From positions 67,041,181 to 67,105,180 of the forward strand of contig JAVIAB010000046.1 of NCBI GenBank assembly GCA_032433765.1: DNA of 64,000 nucleotides, written 5' to 3'. The notes below the pieces were generated by a model, which worked only from the letters and a program-made list of their open reading frames with translations, was not told the DNA's origin and searched no databases. This DNA is from Megaustenia siamemsis. Taxonomy: Eukaryota > Mollusca > Gastropoda > Stylommatophora > Ariophantidae. A program made the position numbers and the translations under genes. This document shows positions 1-11,669 of the stretch, piece by piece. Each line of letters begins with the position of its first letter. Within the stretch, counting starts at the first letter, position 1.

Positions 1-413
1 AGCATAGGTCTCCAAAAAACACTTTCAGCTCCCTGTGCAGCATAGGTCTCCAAAAAACACTTTCAGCTCCTTGTGCAGCATAGGTCTCCAAAAAACACTT
101 TCAGCTCCCTGTGCAGCATAGGTCTCCAAAAAACACTTTCAGCTCCCTGTGCAGCATGGGTCTCCAAAAATACTTTCAGCTCCCTGTGCAGCATGGGTCT
201 CCAAAAATACTTTCAGCTCCTTGTGCAGCATGGGTCTCCAAAAAAACACTTTCAGCTCCCTGTGCAGCATGGGTCTCCAAAAAAACACTTTCAGCTCCCT
301 GTGCAGCATAGGTCTCCAAAAAGGACTTTCAGCTCCCTGTGCAGCATGGGTCTCCAAAAAACACTTTCAGCTCCATGTGCAGCATGGGTCTCCAAAAAAC
401 ACTTTCAGCTCCA
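1..413. repeat. 38-bp minisatellite made from a LINE 3' coding end
   Basis: About 11 head-to-tail copies of a 38-bp unit beginning AGCATAGGTCTCC; the array runs off the left edge. Read on the minus strand, each unit encodes KVFFGDLCCTGS followed by a stop. This matches the C-terminal residues KVFVEDLCSTGS of the LINE remnant ending near 57,535. The period equals that of the array at 49,813-50,330. I infer that the array grew from the last codons of a LINE ORF2. Confidence 0.9.
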
Positions 414-1391
414 ACAACATACGGAGTAAGCCAACATCTAACCAACCTTATTAAAAGTCTCTACATCAACAGCAGCTACACAGTCAGAACAGCAGTAGCC
501 TACACAGACCACTTCGAAGTTAGATCAGGTGTAAGACAGGGGTGTGTACTATCCCCCCTACTGTTTATTACATACATGGACTATATATGCAAGTTAGCCA
601 ACCCATCAGAGACAGGAGATCAACGAGCTTCTATTTGCAGACGATCAGGCACTAATACATGAAACAATAGAAGACCTACAAGAACACTTAAATAGACTCA
701 ACATCTCAGGCACAAAATACAACATGAAAATCAACATCAACAAAACAGAAGTCATGAATGTCGCCAAAAATAAACAGAACATCAACATAACTATAGAAGG
801 CAGAAAACTAAAACAAGTAGAGGAATTCAAATACCTAGGAAGTTTAGTGACAAACGATAATTCACAAACAGCAGAGATAGAATCAAGATGCAACAAAGCT
901 TGTCAAATCATTGGACAGCTATCACCACTATTGTCCAACAAGGAAATAACTCTGGAGGCAAAACGGGCACTCTACAATACAATCTTCATCCCAACGTTGT
1001 GCTACCAATGCCAGACCTGGACCCTAGATGCAAGAACAATAAGAAAAATAACCTCTACAGAGATGAAATGTGTTAGACGAATGACAGAAAACAGTCTGAG
1101 AGATAAGATCAGAAATGAAGAACTGAGAAAAAAGCTTGGAATAGCCCCAAACATAGAATATATAAAGAAACAACAGATAAAATGGTTCGGCCATATGACA
1201 AGGCAGAAAGATCAAAACACAACACACGAGCCTTCAGCAAAAGTTATGAGAACATCAGACCCAAGGGTCAACCACGAAAAAGATGGATGGATGGAATATT
1301 AGAAACACTAGGAAACTTAACAGCAGCCGAAGCGAACAAAAGAGCAAAAGACCACAAATTATATTTCCTCTCGACGCTGGAAGGCAGATGA
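414..1391 (+). pseudogene. LINE reverse transcriptase fragment (ORF2, 5' truncated)
   Basis: Degenerate non-LTR retrotransposon ORF2. The first part, to about 650, contains VRSGVRQGCVLSPLLF, the finger/palm region of a reverse transcriptase. A one-base frame change near 625-640 leads into LLFADDQAL, the FADD catalytic motif, then FKYLGS, IFIPTLCYQCQTWTL and QQIKWFGHMTR, the usual order of the RT C-terminal half. The endonuclease and N-terminal RT are missing, and the left edge merges with the 38-bp minisatellite. Clade is uncertain (RTE- or CR1-like). The same family recurs on the minus strand at 8,213-10,924. Confidence 0.85.
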
Positions 1392-1468
1392 GGAAGGAAA
1401 GAAGAAAAATAAGGCGGCGGCGAGGGACCTGCTGCTGACGATAGTGGTCCCTTATATCAGTAGAGCCT
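1392..1468. other. LINE 3' flank with a short hairpin
   Basis: Short link between the LINE reading frame and the 17-bp satellite. AGGGACC at 1,423-1,429 and GGTCCCT at 1,446-1,452 form a perfect 7-bp inverted repeat around a 16-nt loop. It may be the LINE 3' UTR; no function is claimed. Confidence 0.4.
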
Positions 1469-4400
1469 AGCTTTGAGATGAGCCGAGCTTTGAGATGAGC
1501 CAAGCTTTGAGATGAGCCGAGCTTTGAGATGAGCCAAGCTTTGAGATGAGCCGAGCTTTGAGATGAGCCGAGCTTTGAGATGAGCCGAGCTTTGAGATGA
1601 GCCGAGCTTTGAGATGAGCCAAGCTTTGAGATGAGCCAAGCTTTGAGATGAGCCGAGCTTTGAGATGAGCCGAGCTTTGAGATGAGCCGAGCTTTGAGAA
1701 CGCTCCAGATGAGCCGAGCTTTGAGATGAGCCGAGCTTTGAGATGAGCCAAGCTTTGAGATGAGCCGAGCTTTGAGATGAGCCGAGCTTTGAGAACGCTC
1801 CAGATGAGCCGAGCTTTGAGATGAGCCGAGCTTTGAGATGAGCCGAGCTTTGAGAACGCTCCAGATGAGCCGAGCTTTGAGATGAGCCGAGCTTTGAGAT
1901 GAGCCGAGCTTTGAGATGAGCCGAGCTTTGAGATGAGCCGAGCTTTGAGATGAGCCAAGCTTTGAGATGAGCCAAACTTTGAGATGAACCAAGCTTTGAG
2001 ATGAGCCAAGCTTTGAGATGAGCCGAGCTTTGAGATGAGCCGAGCTTTGAGATGAGCCAAGCTTTGAGATGAGCCGAGCTTTGAGAACGCTCCAGATGAG
2101 CCGAGCTTTGAGATGAGCCGAGCTTTGAGATGAGCCGAGCTTTGAGATGAGCCGAGCTTTGAGATGAGCCGAGCTTTGAGATGAGCCGAGCTTTGAGATG
2201 AGCCGAGCTTTGAGATGAGCCAAGCTTTGAGATGAGCCAAGCTTTGAGATGAGCCGAGCTTTGAGATGAGCCGAGCTTTGAGATGAGCCAAGCTTTGAGA
2301 TGAGCCAAGCTTTGAGATGAGCCGAGCTTTGAGATGAGCCGAGCTTTGAGATGAGCCAAGCTTTGAGATGAGCCGAGCTTTGAGATGAGCCGAGCTTTGA
2401 GATGAGCCGAGCTTTGAGATGAGCCGAGCTTTGAGAACGCTCCAGATGAGTCGAGCTTTGAGATGAGCCGAGCTTTGAGATGAGTCGAGCTTTGAGATGA
2501 GCCGAGCTTTGAGATGAGCCGAGCTTTGAGATGAGCCGAGCTTTGAGAACGCTCCAGATGAGCCGAGCTTTGAGATGAGCCGAGCTTTGAGAACGCTCCA
2601 GATGGGCCGAGCTTTGAGATGAGCCGAGCTTTGAGATGAGCCGAGCTTTGAGAACGCTCCAGATGAGCCGAGCTTTGAGATGAGCCGAGCTTTGAGATGA
2701 GCCAAGCTTTGAGATGAGCCGAGCTTTGAGATGAGCCGAGCTTTGAGATGAGCCGAGCTTTGAGAACGCTCCAGATGAGCCGAGCTTTGAGATGAGCCGA
2801 GCTTTGAGATGAGCCAAGCTTTGAGATGAGCCGAGCTTTGAGATGAGCCGAGCTTTGAGATGAGCCGAGCTTTGAGATGAGCCGAGCTTTGAGATGAGCC
2901 GAGCTTTGAGAACGCTCCAGATGAGCCGAGCTTTGAGATGAGCCGAGCTTTGAGAACGATCCAGATGAGCCGAGCTTTGAGATGAGCCGAGCTTTGAGAT
3001 GAGCCGAGCTTTGAGAACGCTCCAGATGAGCCGAGCTTTGAGATGAGCCGAGCTTTGAGATGAGCCGAGCTTTGAGATGAGCCGAGCTTTGAGAACGCTC
3101 CAGATGAGCCGAGCTTTGAGATGAGCCAAGCTTTGAGATGAGCCGAGCTTTGAGATGAGCCGAGCTTTGAGACCGCTCCAGATGAGCCGAGCTTTGAGAT
3201 GAGCCGAGCTTTGAGAACGCTCCTGATGAGCCGAGCTTTGAGATGAGCCGAGCTTTGAGATGAGCCAAGCTTTGAGATGAGCCGAGCTTTGAGATGAGCC
3301 GAGCTTTGAGAACGCTCCAGATGAGCCGAGCTTTGAGATGAGCCGAGCTTTGAGATGAGCCAAGCTTTGAGATGAGCCGAGCTTTGAGATGAGCCGAGCT
3401 TTGAGATGAGCCGAGCTTTGAGAACGCTCCAGATGAGCCGAGCTTTGAGATGAGCCGAGCTTTGAGAACGCTCCAGATGAGCCGAGCTTTGAGATGAGCC
3501 AAACTTTGAGATGAGCCAAGCTTTGAGATGAGCCAAGCTTTGAGATGAGCCGAGCTTTGAGATGAGCCAAGCTTTGAGATGAGCCAAGCTTTGAGATGAG
3601 CCGAGCTTTGAGATGAGCCGAGCTTTGAGATGAGCCGAGCTTTGAGATGAGCCAAGCTTTGAGATGAGCCGAGCTTTGAGATGAGCCAAGCTTTGAGATG
3701 AGCCAAGCTTTGAGATGAGCCGAGCTTTGAGATGAGTCGAGCTTTGAGATGAGCCGAGCTTTGAGATGAGTCGAGCTTTGAGATGAGTCGAGCTTTGAGA
3801 TGAGTCGAGCTTTGAGATGAGTCGAGCTTTGAGATGAGTCGAGCTTTGAGATGAGCCGAGCTTTGAGATGAGCCAAGCTTTGAGATGAGCCAAGCTTTGA
3901 GATGAGCCGAGCTTTGAGATGAGCCAAGCTTTGAGATGAGCCGAGCTTTGAGATGAGCCGAGCTTTGAGATGAGCCGAGCTTTGTGATGACCCAAGCTTT
4001 GAGATGAGCCAAGCTTTGAGATGAGCCAAGCTTTGAGATGAGCCAAGCTTTGAGATGAGCCGAGCTTTGAGATGAGCCGAGCTTTGAGATGAGCCGAGCT
4101 TTGTGATGACCCAAGCTTTGAGATGAGCCAAGCTTTGAGATGAGCCAAGCTTTGAGATGAGCCGAGCTTTGAGATGAGCCAAGCTTTGAGATGAGCCAAG
4201 CTTTGAGATGAGCCGAGCTTTGAGATGAGCCGAGCTTTGAGATGAGCCGAGCTTTGAGATGAGCCGAGCTTTGAGATGAGCCGAGCTTTGAGATGAGCCG
4301 AGCTTTGAGATGAGCCGAGCTTTGAGATGAGCCGAGCTTTGAGATGAGCCGAGCTTTGAGATGAGCCGAGCTTTGAGAACGCTCCAGATGAGCCGAGCTT

Positions 4401-4605
4401 TGAGATGAGCCAAGCTTTGAGATGAGCCGAGCTTTGAGAACGCTCCAGATGAGCCGAGCTTTGAGATGAGCCAAGCTTTGAGATGAGCCAAGCTTTGAGA
4501 TGAGCCGAGCTTTGAGATGAGCCGAGCTTTGAGATGAGCCAAGCTTTGAGATGAGCCAAGCTTTGAGAACGCTCCAGATGAGTCGAGCTTTGAGAACGAT
4601 CCAGA
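1469..4605. repeat. 17-bp satellite with a 27-bp variant unit
   Basis: Roughly 3.1 kb of the 17-mer GAGATGAGCCGAGCTTT, with a common variant CCAAGCTTT (it creates HindIII-type AAGCTT). It is broken at irregular intervals by a 27-bp unit carrying an extra AACGCTCCA segment. On the minus strand the 17-mer has no stop in any frame, so all three frames stay open for about 1,000 codons. These frames are by-products of the repeat, not genes. Confidence 0.97.
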
Positions 4606-4621
4606 ATGTAGTTCCAGTCTC

Positions 4622-7600
4622 TTAGTCGAGTTGATGTAATGACATGAGTTGTGGTAATGACTAGAGTTGTGGTAATGACATGAGTTGATGTAATGGCATG
4701 AGTTGTGGTAATGACATGAGTTGATGTAATGGCATGTGTTGTGGTAATGACATGAGTTGATGTAATGACATGAGTTGTAGTAATGACATGAGTTGATGTA
4801 ATGGCATGAGTTGTGGTAATGACATGAGTTGATGTAATGGCATGAGTTGTGGTAATGACATGAGTTGATGTAATGACATGAGTTGTGGTAATGACATGGG
4901 TTGATGTAATGGCATGAGTTGTGGTAATGACCTGAGTTGTGGTAATGACATGAGTTGATGTAATGGAATGAGTTGTGGTAATGACATGAGTTGATGTAAT
5001 GACATGAGTTTATGTAATGACATGAGTTGTGGTAGTGACATGAGTTGATGTAATGACATGAGTTGTGGTAGTGACATGAGTTGATATTACGACATGAGTT
5101 GGGCTAATGACATGAGTTGATGTAATGACATGAGTTGTGGTAATGACATGAGTTGATGTAATGACATGAGTTGGGCAAATGACATGAGTTGATGTAATGA
5201 CATGAGTTGTGGTAATGACATGAGTTGATTAATGGCATGAGTTGTGGTAATGACATGAGCTGATGTATTGACATGAGTTATGGTAACGACATGAGTTGAT
5301 GTAATGGCATGAGTTGTGGTAATGACATGAGTTGTAGTAATGACATGAGTTGTGGCAATGACATGAGTTGATGTAATGGCATGAGTTCTGGTAATGATAT
5401 GAGTTGATGTAATGGTATGAGTTGTGGTAATGACATGAGTTGATGTAATGGCATGAGTTGTGGTAATGACATGAGTTGATGTAATGGCATGAGTTGTGGT
5501 AATGACATGTGTTGTTGTAATGAAATGAGTTGATGTAATGACATGAGATGTGGTAATGACATGAGTTGATGTAATGACATGAGTTGTGGTAATGGCATGA
5601 GTTGATGTAATGACATGAGTTGTGGTAATGACATGAGTTGATGTAATGGCATGAGTTGTGGTAATGACATGAGTTGTGGTAATGGCATGAGTTGTGGTAT
5701 TGGCATGAGTTGTAGTAATGACATTAGTTGTGGTCATGACATAAGTTGATGTAATGGCATGAGTTGTGGTAATGACATGAGTTGTTGTAATGAAATGAGT
5801 TGATGTAATGACATGAGATGTGGTAATGACATGAGTTGATGTAATGACATGAGTTGTGGTAATGGCATGAGTTGATGTAATGACATGAGTTGTGGTAATG
5901 ACATGAGTTGATGTAATGGCATGAGTTATGGTAATGACATGAGTTGTGGTAATGGCATGAGTTGTGGTATTGGCATGAGTTGTAGTAATGACATTAGTTG
6001 TGGTCATGACATAAGTTGATGTAATGGCATGAGTTGTGGTAATGACATGAGTTGTGATCAGGAAGTGAGTTGATGTAATGACATGAGTTGTGGTAATGAC
6101 ATGAGTTGTGGTAATGACATGAGTTGATGTAATGGCATGTGTTGTTGTAATGACATGAGTTGATGTAATGGCATGAGTTGTGGTAATGACACGAGTTGAT
6201 GTAATGTCATGAGTTGTGGTAATGGCATGAGTTGATGTAATGACATGAGTTGATGTAATGGCGTGAGTTGTGGTAATGACAAGAATTGTGGTAATGACAT
6301 GAGTTGATGTAATGACAAGAGTTGGTGTAATGACAAGAGTTGATGCAATGACAAGAGTTGATGTAATGACAAGAGTTAATGTAATGACACGAGTTAATGT
6401 AATGACACGAGTTGATGAAATGACATGAGTTGTGGTAGTGATATGAGTTGATGTAATGACATGAGTTGTGGTAATGACATGAGTTGTGGTAATGACATGA
6501 GTTGATGTAATGGCATGAGTTGATGTAATGGCATGAGTTGTGGTAATGCATGAGTTTGTGGTAATGACTTGAGTTGTGGTAATGACATGAATTGATGTAA
6601 TGGCATGTGTTGTGGTAATGACATGAGTTGATATAATGACATGAGTTGATGTAATGGCATGAGTTGTGGTAATGACATGAGTTGATGTAATGTCATGAGT
6701 TGTCCTAATGGCATGAGTTGTGGTAATGACATGTGTTGATGTAATGTCATGAATTGTGGTGATGACATGAGTTGTGGTAATGACATGAGTTGATGTAATG
6801 CCGTGAGTTATGGTAATGACATGAGTTGTGGTAATGGCATGAGTTGATGTAATGACATAAGTTGATGTAATGACATGTGTTGATGTAATGACATGAGTTG
6901 ATGTAATGGCATGAGTTGTGGTAATGATATGAGTTGTGATAATGACATGAGTTGTGGTAATGACACGAGTTGATGTAATGGCATGAGTTGTGGTAAGTCA
7001 TGAGTTGTGGTAATGACATGAGTTGTGGTAATGACATGAGTTGATGTAATGGCATGTGTTGTGGTAATGACATGAGTTGATATAATGACATGAGTTAATG
7101 TAATGGCATGAGTTGTGGTAATGACATGAGTAGATGTAATGTCATGAGTTGTGGTAATGGCATGAGTTGTGGTAATGACATGTGTTGATGTAATGTCATG
7201 AATTGTGGTAATGACATGAGTTGTGGTAATGACATGAGTTGTGGTAATGACATGAGTTGATGTAATGACATGAGTTATGGTAATGACTCGAGTTGATGTA
7301 ATGACATGAGTTGATGTAATGACATGAGTTAATGTAATGGCATGAGTTGTGGTAATGATGTGAGTTGTGGTAATGACTCGAGTTGATGTAATGACATGAG
7401 TTGATGTAATGACACGAGTTGATGTAATGACATGAGTCGATGTAATGACACGAGTTGATGTAATGACATGAGTTGATGTAGTGACACGAGTTGATGTAAT
7501 GACATGAGTTGATGTAATGACATGAGTTGTGGTAATGACATGAGTTGTGGTAATGATGTGAGTTGTGGTAATGACTCGAGTTGATGTAATGACATGAGTT

Positions 7601-8033
7601 GATGTAATGACGAGTTGATGTAATGACATGAGTCGATGTAATGACACGAGTTGATGTAATGACATGAGTTGATGTAGTGACACGAGTTGATGTAATGACA
7701 TGAGTTGATGTAATGACATGAGTTGTGGTAATGACTCGAGTTGATGTAATGACATGAGTTCATGTAATGACATGAGTTAATGTAATGGCATGAGTTGTGG
7801 TAATGATGTGAGTTGTGGTAATGACTCGAGTTGATGTAATGACATGAGTTGATGTAATGACTCGAGTTGATGTAATGACATGAGTCGATGTAATGACACG
7901 AGTTGATGTAATGACATGAGTTGATGTAGTGACACGAGTTGATGTAATGACATGAGTTGATGTAATGACATGAGTTGATGTAATGACATGAGTTGTGGTA
8001 ATGACATGAGTTGTGGTAATGACATGAGTCAGT
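4622..8033. repeat. 18-bp satellite with higher-order repeats
   Basis: About 3.4 kb built from two 18-mers, GAGTTGATGTAATGACAT and GAGTTGTGGTAATGACAT, in mixed order. A block of about 270 bp (15 units) is repeated at 5,521 and 5,791 with the same private variants. A block marked TAATGATGTG recurs at 7,353, 7,551 and 7,801. Because the unit is 18 bp, minus-strand frames stay open and encode MSLPQL/HQL-type or VITTTH-type repeats; I do not call these genes. Confidence 0.97.
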
Positions 8034-8212
8034 AGACAGTCTGCTGACTTAAACTCTCCTCTCTAGCCGAGCAGGTCCCAATGACCCGTGACAAGATGCG
8101 GTAGCTCAGTCGACGATGTCTCGATGCTGACAGGAAGTACGGCTTTCAAATCATCTGTTTCTCTCTCTATCTCTCTATCTCTCTCTCTATATATATATCT
8201 TGTTCCTGTCCG
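8034..8212. other. Unique link with CT/AT microsatellite; possible SINE head
   Basis: Single-copy sequence followed by a CTCTCTAT-type microsatellite at about 8,158-8,200. GCGGTAGCTCAGTCG at about 8,099-8,113 resembles a tRNA A box, and GGCTTTCAAATC about 40 bp later could be a decayed B box. A SINE head is possible but weak. Confidence 0.35.
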
Positions 8213-8388
8213 GGTGTCGAGGGAGATACAAATTTCTGGTTCTCGCCCTTTTGACGGCTTCAATCATTGTCAATTGATGTTGTTGTAGCGTTTCTTTGTC
8301 CATCTTACTATGGGTCTGCCTCTTGCTCTTCTCCCATCTCCTCTTCTAGTATAAGCTTTGTATGGTAAGGAATCACACGACATTCTTT
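8213..8388 (-). pseudogene. LINE ORF2 C-terminal remnant, antisense
   Basis: On the minus strand this encodes RGRPIVRWTKKRYNNIN and then IEAVKRA-type residues, the basic C-terminal tail usual in LINE ORF2 of this group. It is continuous with the amplified segments at 8,389-10,685 and the RT fragment at 10,686-10,924. Together they form one antisense LINE copy with two tandem expansions inside it. Confidence 0.7.
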
Positions 8389-9010
8389 CTAGATGGACAA
8401 ACCAGTTTATTTGTTGTTTCTGTATGTAGCTTAGGATTGGTTCAATGTCTACTCTTTCTTGATGGACAAACCAGTTTATTTGTTGTTTCTGTATGTAGCT
8501 TAGGATTGGTTCAATGTCTACTCTTTCTTGATGGACAAACCAGTTTATTTGTTGTTTCTGTATGTAGCTTAGGATTGGTTCAATGTCTACTCTTTCTTGA
8601 TGGACAAACCAGTTTTTTGTTGTTTCTGTATGTAGCTTAGGATTGGTTCAATGTCTACTCTTTCTTGATGGACAAACCAGTTTATTTGTTGTTTCTGTAT
8701 GTAGCTTAGGATTGGTTCAATGTCTACTCTTTCTTGATGGACAAACCAGTTTATTTGTTGTTTCTGTATGTAGCTTAGGATTGGTTCAATGTCTACTCTT
8801 TCTTGATGGACAAACCAGTTTATTTGTTGTTTCTGTATGTAGCTTAGGATTGGTTCGATGTCAACTCTTTCTAGATGGACAAACCAGTTTATTTGTTGTT
8901 TCTGTATGTAACTTAGGATTGGTTCAATGTCAACTCTTTCTAGATGGACAAACCAGTTTATTTGTTGTTTCTGTATGTAGCTTAGGATTGCTTCAATGTC
9001 TACTCTTTCT
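8389..9010. repeat. 69-bp minisatellite derived from LINE ORF2
   Basis: Nine copies of a 69-bp unit (GATGGACAAACCAG... at 8,392, 8,461, 8,530 and so on). On the minus strand one frame of each unit reads ILSYIQKQQINWFVH plus ERVDIE. This aligns with IEYIKKQQIKWFGH of the LINE at 1,150-1,195. The array is therefore an in-place amplification of 23 LINE codons. Confidence 0.93.
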
Positions 9011-9045
9011 CTTATAATATCATTTCTGATTCTGTCTTTTCTGGT
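9011..9045 (-). pseudogene. LINE ORF2 single-copy bridge between two arrays
   Basis: The minus strand reads LRETRKDRIRNDII, matching MTENSLRDKIRNEEL in the LINE at about 1,081-1,125. It lies in the right order between the two amplified segments, which shows that both arrays sit inside one LINE copy. Confidence 0.75.
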
Positions 9046-10685
9046 CTCTCTAAGCGCTTTTCTCAGACATCACATCTCTGTGGTGACTAACTTTTCTCAG
9101 ACATCTCATCTCTGTGGTGACTAACTTTTCTCAGACATCATATCTCTGTGGTGACTAACTTTTCTCAAACATCTCATCTCTGTGGTGACTAACTTTTCTC
9201 AAACATCATATCTCTGTGGTGACTAACTTTTCTCAGACATCATATCTCTGTGGTGACTAACTTTTCTCAGACATCTCATCTCTGTGGTGACTAACTTTTC
9301 TCAAACATCTCATCTCTGTGGTGACTAACTTTTCTCAGACATCTCATCTCTGTGGTGACTAACTTTTCTCAGACATCTCATCTCTGTGGTGACTAACTTT
9401 TCTCAGACATATCATCTCTGTGGTGACTAACTTTTCTCAGACATCGCATCTCTGTGGTGACTAACTTTTCTCAGACATCGCATCTCTGTGGTGACTAACT
9501 TTTCTCAGACATCGCATCTCTGTGGTGACTAACTTTTCTCAGACATCGCGTCTCTGTGGTGACTAACTTTTCTCAGACATCTCATCTCTGTGGTGACTAA
9601 CTTTTCTCAGACATCGCATCTCTGTGGTGACTAACTTTTCTCAGACATCTCATCTCTGTGGTTACTAACGTTTCTCAGACATCGCATCTCTGTGGTGACT
9701 AACTTTTCTCAGACATCGCATCTCTGTGGTGACTAACTTTTCTCAGACATCGCATCTCTGTGGTGACTAACTTTTCTCAGACATCTCATCTCTGTGGTGA
9801 CTAACTTTTCTCAGACATCGCATCTCTGTGGTGACTAACTTTTCTCAGACATCGCATCTCTGTGGTGACTAACATTTCTCAGACATCTCATCTCTGTGGT
9901 GACTAACTTTTCTCAGACATCGCATCTCTGTGGTGACTAACTTTTCTCAGACATGACATCTCTGTGGTGACTAACTTTTCTCAGACATCTCATCTCTGTG
10001 GTGACTAACTTTTCTCAAACATCTCATCTCTGTGGTGACTAACTTTTCTCAGACATCTCATCTCTGTGGTGACTAACTTTTCTCAGACATCTCATCTCTG
10101 TGGTGACTAACTTTTCTCAAACATCTCATCTCTGTGGTGACTAACTTTTCTCAGACATCTCATCTCTGTGGTGACTAACTTTTCTCAGACATCGCATCTC
10201 TGTGGTGACTAACTTTTCTCAAACATCTCATCTCTGTGGTGACTAACTTTTCTCAGACATCGCATCTCTGTGGTGACTAACTTTTCTCAGACATGACATC
10301 TCTGTGGTGACTAACTTTTCTCAGACATCTCATCTCTGTGGTGACTAACTTTTCTCAAACATCTCATCTCTGTGGTGACTAACTTTTCTCAGACATCTCA
10401 TCTCTGTGGTGACTAACTTTTCTCAGACATCTCATCTCTGTGGTGACTAACTTTTCTCAAACATCTCATCTCTGTGGTGACTAACTTTTCTCAGACATCT
10501 CATCTCTGTGGTGACTAACTTTTCTCAGACATCTCATCTCTGTGGTGACTAACTTTTCTCAAACATCTCATCTCTGTGGTGACTAACTTTTCTCAAACAT
10601 CTCATCTCTGTGGTGACTAACTTTTCTCAGACATCTCATCTCTGTGGTGACTAACTTTTCTCAGACATCGCATCTCTGTGGTGAC
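9046..10685. repeat. 34-bp minisatellite derived from LINE ORF2
   Basis: About 48 copies of a 34-bp unit containing CTCTGTGGTGACTAAC. On the minus strand the unit reads LVTTEMRCLRK in one frame, matching ITSTEMKCVRR at about 1,045-1,080 in the sense LINE copy. It is bordered on the right by the remaining RT C-terminal codons, which places the expansion inside the coding region. Confidence 0.95.
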
Positions 10686-10924
10686 AAGCTTTCTTTTATG
10701 CTTAGACATAAGTATCCATGTTTGACATTGGTAGCACAATGTGGGAATGAATAAACTCTGTATAAGATATTTCTTGGTGGTGATAGGTATTGCTTTGTTT
10801 TGAAACATAGGAGATAGCCGTCCAAATATTTGGTTTGTGTTGACGTATAGGGGATAGCTGTCCCAATATTTTGTTTGTGTTGATGTAGAGAGAAAGTACA
10901 AGTATATGGCTTTGAAATCATCAC
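10686..10924 (-). pseudogene. LINE reverse transcriptase C-terminal fragment, antisense
   Basis: The minus strand encodes NQIFGRLSPMFQNK followed by SLFIPTLCYQCQTWILM. This is homologous to QIIGQLSPLLSNK and TIFIPTLCYQCQTWTLD of the LINE at 905-1,025. A partial tandem duplication of the NTNQIFG segment is visible at about 10,800-10,890. It supplies the seed sequence for the 34-bp and 69-bp arrays downstream on the minus strand. Confidence 0.85.
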
Positions 10925-11449
10925 TGAGCCATGACTGTTGACTGAGACTTGAGAATATCGATGAGAGATCGAAGGTGAACTAACGAGGTAGTTGTCTCAT
11001 TATTCTAGGCCTGGTAATGATGGTTTACCTTGTGAAGTGTTTGCAAACAAAGATCTGGAAGTGTCTGGAACACGGCCATTATTTTGTTTGAGAAAGGGAC
11101 AAAAGCAAACACGCGGTCAAGGAAACCAACAAAGTAGACTAGAGAAGTAGACATTATCCGGGAGACATAATTGGGCTTACAATTATAATGTAATTACTTG
11201 AAATTATAGAGTAATACATTTGATTACATTGTAATATCTTTTTAATTATAGTGGAATATCTATAGGTACAATTACTACAACGAGAAATAATATTTGTACA
11301 TTGACAAAGAAATGTCAGTTTGTGTATCACGTGACCACTACAACATTGCCTAACTTACAGGTGAACCACTGAACGTGGAAATACAGGACAACGTCACGTG
11401 ATTGTCTCATTTGAAATCACCGCTGACGTCGGGGCTTTCACTGTCAGTG
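10925..11449 (+). other. 5' flank of the receptor gene
   Basis: Single-copy, AT-rich sequence upstream of the receptor start codon. I see no clear TATA box or other regulatory motif, no gene and no tandem array. It presumably holds the promoter and 5' UTR. Confidence 0.4.
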
Positions 11450-11669
11450 ATGGAGGGGACCACGACAGGCGTGGGTGCTGGCGACGACCTGGTTCCGTCG
11501 GCACGGCTCCACGACATTGTCAGTGGCGAGGTGGTGCTGATATTCAAATGGCTCTTCTACCAGGTCATGACCGGGACAGTGTCCCTCTTTGGGACAGTCA
11601 CAAACATTATCAACGTTATCTGCTTCGTGCGGCAAGGCTTCAAGGAGGCCATCAACATTAGTTGTTTAG
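11450..11669 (+). CDS. Receptor exon 1 (N-terminus and helix 1)
   Basis: Encodes 73 codons plus one base, from MEGTTTG to INISCL. It ends at TTGTTTAG followed by GTAATG, a good donor. The same donor context is repeated every 24 bp downstream (donor positions 11,694, 11,718, 11,742), and the frame stays open to about 11,905. Use of a later donor would insert 8 residues per unit into the first intracellular loop. Confidence 0.88.

Noticed and set aside
1255..4559. Three overlapping minus-strand frames of 1,005-1,095 codons
   Set aside because: They are translations of the 17-bp satellite in each phase; the 17-mer lacks stops on that strand. No codon bias, domain or gene context.
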